A DNA stretch of 43,880 nt from Candidatus Hydrogenedentota bacterium (GTDB taxonomy: Bacteria; Hydrogenedentota; Hydrogenedentia; Hydrogenedentales; SLHB01): the NCBI GenBank assembly GCA_020849535.1, contig JADLGB010000038.1, forward strand, positions 1 to 43,880, read 5' to 3'. Below, piece after piece: positions 25,320 to 34,509 of the stretch (the stretch's first letter is position 1; each line of letters begins with the position of its first letter). A program made the translations under genes and the position numbers. The notes under the pieces are model-generated. The model was not told the origin of the DNA, ran no database searches, and saw only the letters and a list, made by a program, of their open reading frames with translations.

Positions 25320-25343
25320 CCGGCGCCACATTGAGGGTGCCGG
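25320..25343. other. Hairpin between ndk and the 29-aa gene
   Basis: CCGGCGCC and GGTGCCGG form an 8-bp stem with one G-T pair and an 8-base loop, starting 5 bases after the ndk stop. No T-run follows, so it may stabilise the 3' end of the ndk message rather than terminate it. Confidence 0.4.
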
Positions 25344-25374
25344 GAGAAACCGAAACACGTAAGGAGACCGGTGC

Positions 25375-25464
25375 ATGGCTGGTGGAAGAAAGGTGCGGCG
25401 CGCCAAGATCGCGAAGCACAAGCGCAAGAAGAAGCGCCGCGCGAATCGTCACAAGAACAAGTAA
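25375..25464 (+). CDS. 29-aa very basic protein, bS22/COX24-like ribosomal type
   Basis: ATG at 25375 with an ideal AAGGAG 8 bases upstream opens a 29-codon frame ending in TAA. The product, MAGGRKVRRAKIAKHKRKKK followed by RRANRHKNK, is about 60 percent Lys/Arg. The K-x-x-K-H-K-R-K-K-K-R pattern is close to the AURKAIP1/COX24 (mS38, bacterial bS22) motif found in tiny ribosome-associated proteins. It probably binds rRNA in the small subunit. It is too short for most gene callers, but the ribosome site, the composition and the terminator just behind it make it convincing. The family name is my inference from motif similarity. Confidence 0.7.
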   Translation: MAGGRKVRRAKIAKHKRKKKRRANRHKNK

Positions 25465-25504
25465 GCCGCCGCTGGCGCACGTGTGCGCCGCTGTGTCGGC
25501 TTTT
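25464..25504 (+). terminator. Rho-independent terminator candidate
   Basis: Outer stem AGCCG (25464-25468) with CGGCT (25497-25501), inner stem GGCGCA with TGCGCC around CGTG, then TTTT at 25501-25504. It lies at the stop codon of the 29-aa gene. Confidence 0.6.
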
Positions 25505-25530
25505 AGCCCAACAAAACACCCGCCTTTGTA

Positions 25531-25571
25531 CACCGCCCCGGTCCGGCCTCTGGCCGGATACGGGGGCGGTG
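25531..25571. other. Strong 41-nt hairpin upstream of the DUF1844 gene
   Basis: CACCGCCCC pairs with GGGGCGGTG (9 bp), and TCCGGCC pairs inside it with GGCCGGA around a TCT loop. It is followed by CCCGTTTG. It could be a second terminator or a leader element of the DUF1844-purA transcript. Confidence 0.5.
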
Positions 25572-25652
25572 CCCGTTTGCGGCTCGCGGTGGATGCGGCC
25601 GCGCGCTTGATATTGCGGGTGGGGCAGGGCGTTCACCACGGAGGACCAAGTG

Positions 25653-26087
25653 ATGTCCGGCGATGACCCGAAGATTTTCATAGACGAGGACTGGAAGGCT
25701 CAGGTCCAGCGCGAAAAGGAAGAGGCCAAGAGCGCGGTTCCCGAAGAAGCTGGCAAAGCTGCGGATGAAGAGGAAGCCGGACCGCTCAAGGTCACTTTCT
25801 CCACGCACATCCAGACCCTTGCCACCCAGTGCGCCTTCGCACTCGGACTCGTCACGCCGCAGGATTCCAATCAGGTCATGGTCGACCTTGAGGAGGCGCG
25901 CTTCATCATGGACATTCTGTCCATGCTGCGCGAAAAGACCAAGGGAAACCTGACGCCCGAGGAAGACGGGATGCTGACGCAGATCTTCGGTCAGTTGCAG
26001 CAGGTCTACATGGTCCGCGCGCAGCAGGTCCAGGAATCGGCACTGCGGCAGTCCGGAATCCGGCCGGATCAACCGCATCGGAAGTAG
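25653..26087 (+). CDS. DUF1844 family protein
   Basis: This 144-residue cytoplasmic protein has an acidic, lysine-rich N-terminal third (IDEDWKAQVQREKEEAKS) and a helical C-terminal domain. That domain (VTFSTHIQTLATQCAFALG, DLEEARFIMDILSMLREKT, GNLTPEEDGMLTQIFGQLQQ) is the DUF1844 signature. The family is small, widely conserved in Acidobacteriota and Planctomycetota-like bacteria, and has no known function. GGAGG is 8 bases before ATG 25653; the GTG three bases earlier is in frame but less likely. It lies 103 bases ahead of purA and may share its transcript. Confidence 0.88.
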   Translation: MSGDDPKIFIDEDWKAQVQREKEEAKSAVPEEAGKAADEEEAGPLKVTFSTHIQTLATQCAFALGLVTPQDSNQVMVDLEEARFIMDILSMLREKTKGNLTPEEDGMLTQIFGQLQQVYMVRAQQVQESALRQSGIRPDQPHRK

Positions 26088-26187
26088 GCAGGAGATCCGC
26101 ACGTGCGCATTCCGCAAGGAATTGTGCCGCATCGATGGGAGAATCCGCCGGATGGGAGCTGTCCGGCGGCGCCTATGGGGAGAATGA

Positions 26188-27480
<1,293 letters not shown>

Positions 27481-27481
27481 A

Positions 27482-27763
27482 GACACAGGCGAGGGCGCCT
27501 GTGCCACACGCGCTTGCCCAATCGGACGGATTGGACGGATCGGTCCGATCGGACGTGCCGGGGCGGACACAGGCGAGGGCGCCTGTGCCACACGCGCTTG
27601 CCATGCCTGGGTTGATACTTCCTTTCTTCTGAATCTTGGTTGTAGTAGGCGCTTCAATGGCGCCAAGACAAACTCGGGAGAGGAGACCGACGTGTGGCAC
27701 AGGTGCCCTCGCCTGTGTCTTTGTTGCAGTCCGATCCGTCCGATCGGTCCGATCCGTCCGATT
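27482..27763. repeat. Family A hairpin cluster with 9-bp repeats
   Basis: The 307-base gap 27481-27787 is almost all repeat. A 37-bp sequence (GACACAGGCGAGGGCGCCTG, then TGCCACACGCGCTTGCC) occurs twice as a direct repeat at 27482-27518 and 27566-27602, and in inverted form at 27692-27722. Between the first two lies a 9-bp GATCGGTCC-type array (27521-27556), and another follows the third (27729-27763). The segment 27566-27722 is homologous over its length to 2277-2437. Confidence 0.8.
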
Positions 27764-27787
27764 CCCCACGGCCGCCCCACAAGCGCC

Positions 27788-28942
27788 TTACGTGCGCGCC
27801 CCGGCACGCAATCGCTCCACAAGCGGCGGTAAAACTTCCAGCACACAATCAATCTCGGCCTCGGTCGTGCCGATACCGAGACTGAATCGCATCGCACTCT
27901 GCGCGCGCGCATGCGATTGCCCCATCGCGAGCAGCACATGCGAGGGTTCGAGCGATCCGGAAGTGCATGCCGCGCCGCTCGATACGGCAATCTTCTCGAC
28001 GTCGAGTCCCAGCACCACCGACTCGCCCTCCACGCCGGAAATCCCCACGTTCAGCAGGTTGGGGAGCCGCTTCACGCTCGGGCCATTGACGTAGGTATCG
28101 GGGATCCGCTCCAGGATGCCCGCCTGCAGCGCATCTCGGAGGCGGGACGTCCGCGCGGCCATCGGCTGCCACTCCCGGCGCGCCAGTTCGCACGCCTTGC
28201 CGAAGCCGACGATTCCCGCGACGTTCTCCGTGCCCGCCCGGCGCTCGCGCTCCTGAAACCCTCCCAGCATTTGGGCCACAATGTCGACGCCCTTGCGCAC
28301 GTAGCACGCGCCGACGCCCTTCGGCGCATAGAGCTTGTGTCCGGACAGCGCGAGCAACGACACCGGAGTCGCGCGCACATCGAGGAGGATCTTGCCCGCG
28401 GATTGCACGGCGTCGGTGTGGAAGTGCACGCCATGTTGCGCGCACAAGGAGGCAATGGGCTCGATGGGCTGAATCGCGCCGGTCTCGTTGTTCGCGTGCA
28501 TGACGGATACCAGCGCTGTCTCCTCGTCGATGAGGGAGGCCAGCTCGTCCACGTCCACCAAGCCCTCCGCATCCACGCCCAACACCCGCACCTCGATGCC
28601 ATCCGTCTTGCTCAGGTATTCCGCAGGCTGCAACACGGCGTGGTGTTCGACGGAAGACACGATAACCTTGCGCCGCTTTGTCTTGCAGGCTGCGACGGTC
28701 CCGCGCAAAGCGAGGTTGTCCGCCTCGGTGCCTCCCGACGTGAACACGATCTCGCGCGGGTCGGCGTGAATGAGCGCGGCCACCTGCTCCCGCGCGTCGT
28801 CCACCGTGCGCCGGGTCTCGCGTCCGAAGCGGTGAATGGATCCCGGATTGCCGAAGTGCGTGCGCAGATACGGCTCCATCGCCGCGAACACTTCTTCGCG
28901 CACGGGTGTCGTGGCGCTATGATCGAGATAGATGCCGGGCAT
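27788..28942 (-). CDS. Cysteine desulfurase (NifS/IscS family)
   Basis: This 384-residue PLP enzyme takes sulfur from cysteine for Fe-S clusters or tRNA thiolation. It begins MPGIYLDHSATTPVREEV, has FTSGGTEADNLAL near residue 68, SSVEHHAVL near 96, HANNETGAIQP near 149, HTDAVQSAGK near 175, the PLP lysine in SGHKLYAPKG (Lys 203), RAGTENVAGIVG near 235 and the active loop SSGAACTSGSLEPSHVL with catalytic Cys 326. The loop length puts it in the IscS/NifS (group I) class. No scaffold (IscU/NifU) gene is visible nearby, so the pathway cannot be told. It converges on purA through the repeat cluster, and a family B element lies 44 bases upstream of its start. Confidence 0.95.
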   Translation of the reverse strand: MPGIYLDHSATTPVREEVFAAMEPYLRTHFGNPGSIHRFGRETRRTVDDAREQVAALIHADPREIVFTSGGTEADNLALRGTVAACKTKRRKVIVSSVEHHAVLQPAEYLSKTDGIEVRVLGVDAEGLVDVDELASLIDEETALVSVMHANNETGAIQPIEPIASLCAQHGVHFHTDAVQSAGKILLDVRATPVSLLALSGHKLYAPKGVGACYVRKGVDIVAQMLGGFQERERRAGTENVAGIVGFGKACELARREWQPMAARTSRLRDALQAGILERIPDTYVNGPSVKRLPNLLNVGISGVEGESVVLGLDVEKIAVSSGAACTSGSLEPSHVLLAMGQSHARAQSAMRFSLGIGTTEAEIDCVLEVLPPLVERLRAGART

Positions 28943-28985
28943 ATCGCCTCACGCGATTCCAGTTTGGATGGTGTGGTGCTTTGAA

Positions 28986-29156
28986 GAACATCCCCCTTCA
29001 CCCCCTTCAAAGGGGGAAGTCTGCAACGCTATATCTATATAAATACAGATTTCTCGTGGGCGGCACGCGGACGATTGCCCAAAGATCGGGCGGCCCGAAG
29101 GGCGGCACACAAGGTCCCCCTTTGAAGGGGGCAGGCCCGAAGGGCCGAGGGGGATG
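28986..29156. repeat. MITE/REPIN-like element, family B, copy 2
   Basis: This roughly 171-bp element runs from ATCCCCCTTCACCCCCTTC to GGCCGAGGGGGATG. It contains CCCCTTCAAAGGGG and CCCCCTTTGAAGGGGG hairpins around a TATATCTATATAAATA centre. Reversed, it aligns end to end with 16075-16247. The next 106 bases (29157-29262) look like a decayed third copy (TTCCCCCGTTGAACG..CCCGAAGGGGTGGGGGATGTTC). Together they fill the 325-base gap 28943-29267. Confidence 0.8.
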
Positions 29157-29267
29157 TGAAGCCCACGCGCTCGCCCATGAACCACAGCGATGGCGCCAGC
29201 CGATTCCCCCGTTGAACGCCGAAAGTGATTGCGGCAGGGCGCCCCGAAGGGGTGGGGGATGTTCCGC

Positions 29268-30734
29268 TTATTCCGGAGTCTGTTGCACATGCAGTACCCA
29301 ATCCTGTGCGTCCGGCTTTGGCACGCTCACTTCCGAACCCTTCGCAGTGAAAAGCACATCCACCAAACTTTCACCCGTTCGCGGATTGTACAGGCGAACC
29401 GATTGAACCTTCCCCGCTCCGTGCAAGGTCAACTCCATCGGATCTTCACTCCCCGGCATTGCGTACACTACGTATTCGCGTCCGGGGTCGGCGAGGCAAA
29501 TGGCGCCTTCGCGCGTCAGTTCGTTGTGCGGCGCCATCGAGTCGAGACGCTCCACAGCCTCATTGAAGAAACGGGACGCGTGGCCCAACCATTCCCGCCG
29601 GGTCTGGCCCGTGTCGCCGCCGGGTACTTTCGGGTCGTAGCCCATGATGCCGGTGGTGACGGTTTCCTGCTCGGCATCGTTGTGCAGCACGTAGTGTCCG
29701 CCCCCGGCGAGGCAGGTCCAAATCGCCGTGCGCACGGCGTCTCCCATGTAGGGACCGCCTTCGAGAATGATGAAGGGACGCGCGGGCTCCCGCTGGACCA
29801 ACTTGACGGTGCCCACGTTCTTGCCCGACTCTTTCCGGTATCCGATGTCCGCAAAGACCATATCCACACCGGCGCGGCGTTGGTCCCAATCCACCCACAT
29901 CGCACCTCGGCTCTTAAAGAACTGCAGGAAATGGTCCCCGCCGTTCCCTTCATCGTAGGAGTGCTCGTCCATGAACACGAAGAAGATGTTGCCGAACGGA
30001 GTGGTCTCGTCGATGAGCTTCTTTGCGAACTGCTCCCACAGCCACTGGTTCTTCATCGCCGGTTCCCAGGAATCGGACCATGCCTCCTGCCAGATTTCGC
30101 GGCCCGGCGCGGCGATGTGTTGCACCTGCGAAACGTGTGGGTTGGGCGCATCGGTCAGCGGTCCGCCGTTGCGTACGTTGAACGGGTGAAACTCCCAGTC
30201 GGGGGCGTGCTTGGGCCAGCCGAAGAAGACCGTGATGCCAAGGACAAGCCCCTTCTCCTTCGCGTAGACGCAGAGGTCTCGCAGCCGCGGCCAGTAGTGA
30301 GCCGAGGGGTCGTCTCCTTCGTCCCAGGTCCGCAAGTCGTAGTGAAACCCGCCGTCCGCGGCGCGCTCGCCCGATGCCTGGCGCGCCCACGGCGTCAGGG
30401 CCGGGTACACATAGGCATAGCGTTCCTCCAGCAGGCTGCCGTCCGCCTTCTGCCGGGGTGCCACAAAGGACCAGACGTGTACGGTGCTCAGCCCTGCCTT
30501 GGAACAGTCGTCGATCCAACGGCGATAGTCCAGGTTGGCATTCTGCAGTACGCACTGTGTGCCGCTGTCTCCGACGAGCACAGTCGGTCTTTCGCCATGT
30601 GTGATATAGTGGCCGCTTGGACTGATCGCGATATTTGAGGAAGGCTGGGCCAAGGCACAGGATACGCCGAGCAGCAGGACCGCCCCCGCGATTCTCCAAA
30701 CAAAACGCACGTGGAACAGAGTATTGCCGCTCAT
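29268..30734 (-). CDS. Secreted DUF4038-like (GH140-type) glycoside hydrolase
   Basis: The protein has 488 residues with a Sec signal (FVWRIAGAVLLLGVSCALAQ). The opening ISPSGHYITHGERPTVLVGD and RRWIDDCSKAGLSTVHVWSF match DUF4038/apiosidase-like TIM barrels. Further barrel motifs are EKGLVLGITVFFGW, WLWEQFAKKLID, VFMDEHSYD near residue 260 (possible catalytic acid) and PFIILEGGPYMGDAVR. The C-terminal 90 residues (AICLADPGREYVVYAMPGS, VRLYNPRTGESL) match the putative collagen-binding domain often attached to DUF4038. The substrate is unknown; GH140 acts on apiose in pectin. ATG 30734 has AAAGG 9 bases upstream, and the TTG at 30743 is less likely. Confidence 0.78.
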   Translation of the reverse strand: MSGNTLFHVRFVWRIAGAVLLLGVSCALAQPSSNIAISPSGHYITHGERPTVLVGDSGTQCVLQNANLDYRRWIDDCSKAGLSTVHVWSFVAPRQKADGSLLEERYAYVYPALTPWARQASGERAADGGFHYDLRTWDEGDDPSAHYWPRLRDLCVYAKEKGLVLGITVFFGWPKHAPDWEFHPFNVRNGGPLTDAPNPHVSQVQHIAAPGREIWQEAWSDSWEPAMKNQWLWEQFAKKLIDETTPFGNIFFVFMDEHSYDEGNGGDHFLQFFKSRGAMWVDWDQRRAGVDMVFADIGYRKESGKNVGTVKLVQREPARPFIILEGGPYMGDAVRTAIWTCLAGGGHYVLHNDAEQETVTTGIMGYDPKVPGGDTGQTRREWLGHASRFFNEAVERLDSMAPHNELTREGAICLADPGREYVVYAMPGSEDPMELTLHGAGKVQSVRLYNPRTGESLVDVLFTAKGSEVSVPKPDAQDWVLHVQQTPE

Positions 30735-30882
30735 TGAGGCCAACCTTTCATGGAGACGCGACGCGGGAAACGTACCTTCGTGCGTTACACTACTATGAAG
30801 CCCGCGTCCACTGTCAAGCGGCTCGGGTGCCAGTCACGGAACTTCCCGGATCAGGGTGTGTTTAATGGTGTGGAGGTGTGTC

Positions 30883-31749
30883 ATGACCATCGCACGATAT
30901 GCCATTGCCGCGATTCTCGCGTTGGCGGTAGGCGCCGCCGTGGGGATGTTCGGTTCAAAGGCCCAGTACAGCCAAGCCCTCGAGGAGACGCAGCAAAAGT
31001 TGGCACAGGTCACTGCCCAAAATACGGAACTGCAAGGGGTTGCGGATAAGTTGAGCGCTCTGGAACTTGAGAATGATCGCCTTCGCCGTGACAACGAATC
31101 CCTCCGTGCGGCTCCTGCCCCGGCAGCCATGCCGGCTGTGGATCCCGCTGGTGAGCTGGCGGCGCCGGAAGAAGCCCCGACCGATGCGGCCGCGGTCCCT
31201 GCAGACACCGGCGAAGGCGACGGCGATCGCCGGCGCGCTCCGCCGCAGCCGGGCGAGCCGGGATACGAGGAATGGCAGGCTCGCCGCGCCCAGTGGGAAC
31301 AGGAGCGAAGCCAGCGCGGCGCCGAGTTCCGCGAACGCATGGAAGGCTTCTTTGACGACGCTATCCAGCGTGCGCCCGATGCCGCCGTCCAAAACCGGCT
31401 TGCCAGCATCAAGGAGTACTCGGACTATTCCATGGACCTCATGCGCGAGATGCGCGACGCGCAAACCGATGAGGAACGCGACGCCCTGCGGGAAGAGCTT
31501 GCGGCTACATGGGACACCACCCGCACGCTCGTGCGGGAACAGCAGGACTATCTCTTGAAAGAAAGCCTCAAGGCCAACGGCATCTCGAATTCCCAGCAGC
31601 AGCAGGCCCTCGTCGACGCCATGCGCCAGACCATGGAAGATCCCTTCTTCCGCATGCCCACCGGCGGCGGCGGTCCGGGCGGTCCAGGCGGTTGGGGCGG
31701 AGGCCCCGGCGGCTGGGGTGGCCGCGGCGATGGCGGCGGTGGCCGCTGA
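30883..31749 (+). CDS. Membrane-anchored coiled-coil protein with Gly-rich tail
   Basis: I do not recognise a family. This 288-residue protein has an N-terminal membrane anchor or signal (IARYAIAAILALAVGAAVGMF), then a coiled coil of about 50 residues (LEETQQKLAQVTAQNTEL, LENDRLRRDNESL). An Ala/Pro-rich linker follows, then a charged helical domain (WQARRAQWEQERSQRGAEFR, MREMRDAQTDEERDALREEL) and a tail of GGPGGWGG-type repeats from residue 263. The helical domain with a preceding anchor is reminiscent of periplasmic Spy/CpxP-like or LTXXQ proteins, but that is only a resemblance. GGAGG lies 6 bases before ATG 30883. It is divergent from the DUF4038-like gene. Confidence 0.75.
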   Translation: MTIARYAIAAILALAVGAAVGMFGSKAQYSQALEETQQKLAQVTAQNTELQGVADKLSALELENDRLRRDNESLRAAPAPAAMPAVDPAGELAAPEEAPTDAAAVPADTGEGDGDRRRAPPQPGEPGYEEWQARRAQWEQERSQRGAEFRERMEGFFDDAIQRAPDAAVQNRLASIKEYSDYSMDLMREMRDAQTDEERDALREELAATWDTTRTLVREQQDYLLKESLKANGISNSQQQQALVDAMRQTMEDPFFRMPTGGGGPGGPGGWGGGPGGWGGRGDGGGGR

Positions 31750-31920
31750 CGCCATTCTTCTCTTCAAACCCCGAGCGTGCTCCCCGAAAGCGGAGTCAAT
31801 CCGCCAACCGTCAAGAGATGCGCCACCAGGAGCGCCGGCATCCCTGTCGGCTCTTCAAAGCGCCAGAGGCGATCCGTGATGCTTGGAACTCCACCGCACC
31901 GGATCGCTGAGGGCAGCGCC

Positions 31921-31951
31921 GTGCCGCCGCGCTCAGCGAGCGAGGCGGTAC
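31921..31951. repeat. Palindromic hairpin, family C, copy 2
   Basis: GTGCCGCCGCGCTC, AGC, GAGCGAGGCGGTAC forms 14-bp arms with two mismatches. It matches the reverse complement of 20450-20480 at nearly every position. The rest of the 213-base gap 31750-31962 holds no supported gene. Confidence 0.7.
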
Positions 31952-31962
31952 TCAGAGGGACC

Positions 31963-32394
31963 CTATTGCGCAGGTTCCGGGGGCAGGAGTTCGACCAGGG
32001 TACTTGCGAGCGTCGAGCCTTCCGGCTGTTGACGAATAATCACGACGAAGGGGTAGCGTGTGTAGACTTCCGGCTTCCCGGGAATGGCCTGTCCGGCGAA
32101 GGCCTCGGCGACGACCAGGATCCCGCCGGCGCCCTTCGCGATGTCGAACACGCGCCGGTCGCTGATCCGCAGCACATCGACCCAGAGGTTCTCGCCCTTC
32201 AATGTGATCCCTTCGTCAAAGCGGAACTTGTCACCCTGCGGGATCGGGGCAGGTTCTTGCGAGGTGAACGCCACACCCCGCTGTTGAAGCGCGCTCACCA
32301 GAGCGGACGCCGTTTCGATCTTCGGCACCCCCTGACACGCGGCAATCGCCGCGGCGATGAAAATACACCATCCAATCTGCTTCGTGGCTGACAT
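31963..32394 (-). CDS. Small lipoprotein of unknown function
   Basis: This 143-residue protein has a lipoprotein signal (IGWCIFIAAAIAAC, cysteine near residue 20). The mature part is a small alpha/beta domain (ASALVSALQQRGVAFTSQEP, FAGQAIPGKPEVYTRYPFVV) with no family I can name; the pattern of a 'choose threshold then report value' lipoprotein is common in uncultured phyla. GGAGGAG is 6 bases before the ATG. It lies 18 bases downstream of the SMP-30-like gene on the same strand and is almost certainly its operon partner. Confidence 0.8.
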   Translation of the reverse strand: MSATKQIGWCIFIAAAIAACQGVPKIETASALVSALQQRGVAFTSQEPAPIPQGDKFRFDEGITLKGENLWVDVLRISDRRVFDIAKGAGGILVVAEAFAGQAIPGKPEVYTRYPFVVIIRQQPEGSTLASTLVELLPPEPAQ

Positions 32395-32412
32395 TCAGTT
32401 TCTCCTCCGTCT

Positions 32413-33471
32413 TCAGGCCGTAGGGACGCGCACGCGCCCGATGGCGTTGTCCTCGACGCTGCCCAGATACAGGTAGCCGTTAAATTCATTCACGCTGGTA
32501 ACGGGTGCGAGTCTTCCCGCCGGACCTTGCAGATTATGCATGACCTCGCCCTCCGCACTCAGCCCCAGCACGAAGCTGAAGGGCTTGGCTTTCGGCAACA
32601 GGAACTGCGGTAAGCGCCACGCGACTTTGCGCACGAAGGGGTGCGGCGCGAGCGCGTCGGCCACGGGGTTGCGCACAGTGAACAGGGCGAGCCAGTACGT
32701 GCCCGCGCCGTTTGACGCGATGTTGTCCGGGAAGCCCGGCAGATTGTCGATGAAGACATCCCACTGCCCTCGCTTGTCACCGCTCAGCCAATACCGGAGG
32801 ACGCGATACTTCCACGTCTCGTTCACGAGAACAAACGTTTGGCAGGGACTGATGCTCACGCCGTTGGCAAAGTGCAGATCGCGCGCCAGCGTACGCGCGG
32901 TCTTTGTCTTCGGATCGTAGGCAAGCAAGCGCCCGTTGCCGCGGCCTTCCATGAGATCCGCCATGTAGTGCGGCGGATGAAACTTCCACGAAGCGTCGGT
33001 GAAATAGATGGTCCCGTCCTGTGCCACGTCCACATCATCCGTGAACCCGAAGCGCAGTCCCTCCGCTTCCGTGGCAAGCACGGTCACCTGACCCTGCGGA
33101 TCGATCGACAGGAGACCTTTCAATGCATCTGCGACGATCAGGTTTCCGCGCACGTCCCACGCCATACCCAACGGACGGCCCCCGGTGATCGCGAAGGTCT
33201 CGACAGCGTCTCCCTCCGCACTCATGCGAAGGATGCGCCCGTCGACGACTCCCGTATACAAACGGCCCTGCGAGTCTATCGTGATGTCTTCGGGGCCCGG
33301 CAGTTGTCCGGAGTAGAGGCGCTCCACATCATCCAGGGCTGTATTCGGCGCATAGACGCCTGCGAGTTTGGGCGCAGGAGGCGCTTCCCACGCCACCGGA
33401 TCGATGGACACCGGCCACCACAGCAGATAGGCCGCCAGCACCCCCAAGAGCACAAGCAACACCCATATCAT
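32413..33471 (-). CDS. SMP-30/strictosidine-synthase-like beta-propeller, membrane-anchored
   Basis: The protein has 352 residues. It starts with a membrane anchor, MIWVLLVLLGVLAAYLLWW, and continues as a six-bladed propeller: GPEDITIDSQGRLYTGVVDG near residue 60, GRPLGMAWDVRGNLIVADA near 100, DDVDVAQDGTIYFTDASWKF near 145, FANGVSISPCQTFVLVNETW near 200, GFPDNIASNGAGTYWLALF near 245, and a C-terminal GYLYLGSVEDNAIGRV. This is the architecture of APMAP and bacterial strictosidine synthase-like proteins, which may be lactonases or esterases. The anchor suggests periplasmic display. GGGGAG precedes ATG 33471 by 9 bases; the frame extends to 33495 without a better start. It is followed by the small lipoprotein gene. 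Confidence 0.85.
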   Translation of the reverse strand: MIWVLLVLLGVLAAYLLWWPVSIDPVAWEAPPAPKLAGVYAPNTALDDVERLYSGQLPGPEDITIDSQGRLYTGVVDGRILRMSAEGDAVETFAITGGRPLGMAWDVRGNLIVADALKGLLSIDPQGQVTVLATEAEGLRFGFTDDVDVAQDGTIYFTDASWKFHPPHYMADLMEGRGNGRLLAYDPKTKTARTLARDLHFANGVSISPCQTFVLVNETWKYRVLRYWLSGDKRGQWDVFIDNLPGFPDNIASNGAGTYWLALFTVRNPVADALAPHPFVRKVAWRLPQFLLPKAKPFSFVLGLSAEGEVMHNLQGPAGRLAPVTSVNEFNGYLYLGSVEDNAIGRVRVPTA

Positions 33472-33515
33472 TCCGGCATCTCCCCTGACCCGCATATCTC
33501 ACCGCCCCCGCACTC

Positions 33516-34182
33516 AGCCCCGCGAGGGGCATAGGGGTATAGCCCCGGGTGGAGCCGCAGGCGGAACCCGGGGATCGCGGTACCCGCTACATTGCAGCCC
33601 CAGCGGGGCGCAGGTGATTCAGTGCCACACATAGCGCTCGTCGTACTCCACGCCATGCTTCTCAAGGATTCGCAAGAATTCGGTCCGGAAGTCCATCTTG
33701 CGGTGGTGCGACTCCTGGTTCTCGATGTACTTCTGCACGTGCCGCACCTGCGATGGGCTGACAGCAAACGCACCGTATCCGCCCTGCCACCCGAATGCCT
33801 TCTTGTCTGGAAAGGTCTCGTGAATCCACCTCGATCTTTTGCTCTTGATGTCGCGCAGTTGTTCTGACAATGCGCGGTCCTGCCGCAACCGGGCCAACAA
33901 GTGCACGTGGTCCTCCGTGCCGCCGATCGTGAGGAGTACGCCTTTCTCGCTGCGAATGATGCCCCCTGTGTAGGAAAAGACACGTTCGCGAATATCCATG
34001 GTCAGGTCCGGACGCCGGTCCTTTGTCGAGAACACGAGGTGGTACAACAGGCAGCAATATGAATGTGGCATAGCGTGTCTCCCGCGCCCACGCTGGGGCT
34101 TTGATCTGGTGGGGCGGGCACTTACCCCGGGTTCCGCCTGCGGCTCCACCCGGGGCTACGTCCCTGCGCCCCTGCCGGGGCT
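33516..34182. mobile_element. RAYT locus bounded by about 97-bp palindrome-rich inverted repeats
   Basis: Two inverted arms, 33516-33612 and 34084-34182, flank a single transposase gene. Each arm holds three palindromes in mirrored order. They are GCCCCGCGAGGGGC (33517) / GCCCCTGCCGGGGC (34168), a 31-bp CCCCGGGTGGAGCCGCAGGC.. hairpin identical at 33543-33573 and 34125-34155, and GCCCCAGCGGGGC (33597) / a diverged CGCTGGGGC at 34091. The layout matches REP doublets around a REP-associated tyrosine transposase. No target-site duplication is obvious. Confidence 0.75.
33619..34071 (-). CDS. REP-associated tyrosine transposase (RAYT, IS200/IS605 TnpA-like)
   Basis: This 150-residue Y1 transposase of the HUH class has the metal-binding H-u-H as HVH at residues 55-57 (GGTEDHVHLLARL). 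The catalytic tyrosine is in HVQKYIENQESHH (Tyr 115), a form frequent in RAYTs. The N-terminal MPHSYCCLLYHLVFSTKDRR is also typical. Such enzymes nick single-stranded REP hairpins and are thought to spread REPIN elements while usually staying single-copy themselves. The start at ATG 34071 has GGGAG 8 bases upstream; the frame further upstream to 34149 translates the palindromes and is not real. No TnpB, accessory gene or second transposase accompanies it. Confidence 0.9.
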   Translation of the reverse strand: MPHSYCCLLYHLVFSTKDRRPDLTMDIRERVFSYTGGIIRSEKGVLLTIGGTEDHVHLLARLRQDRALSEQLRDIKSKRSRWIHETFPDKKAFGWQGGYGAFAVSPSQVRHVQKYIENQESHHRKMDFRTEFLRILEKHGVEYDERYVWH

Positions 34183-34379
34183 ATTCCGGAATCTTCATCA
34201 ACGAACCTGTGGGCCACTGCCAGAGCATATCTCATCACGCCGCGGCATGACTACGCGGGGACGCAGGTAGATATGAGGGCTGATCCTGAAAACGGCAGTC
34301 GAGCCTGGGAACGCCCCCGTCGTCCTCGCGAATGCCGGGACAGCGTGGCAAATCATGAAGACAGAACCGCTTTGATAGC

Positions 34380-34416
34380 AGAACGGTGCTCACCCAAATG
34401 GTGATAGCGCCGTTCT
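34380..34416. terminator. Bidirectional hairpin, possible terminator
   Basis: AGAACGG (34380) pairs with CCGTTCT (34410-34416), and inner TCACC pairs with GGTGA around CAAAT. It lies about 95 bases after the minus-strand stop at 34510. The T-run is short (CTTT, plus strand). The rest of 34183-34509 shows no gene. Confidence 0.4.
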
Positions 34417-34509
34417 TTCCAATGCGTTGCGCCAATGCAACCTCGCAATACGGAGCGAACTCAACTGCCGTTTCTAGGCTTATTCTCGGCGTGGCTGTCC
34501 GCCCCGGTC

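Noticed and set aside
24545..25681. Long minus-strand extension of the RDD/GYF gene antisense to ndk and the 29-aa gene.
   Set aside because: It overlaps well-supported genes; the GYF domain starts at ATG 24544 with its own ribosome site.
33516..34182. A complete IS200/IS605 insertion sequence.
   Set aside because: No TnpB and no typical IS200 ends; the Y-I-x-N-Q-x-x-H-H motif and flanking palindromes fit a RAYT better.
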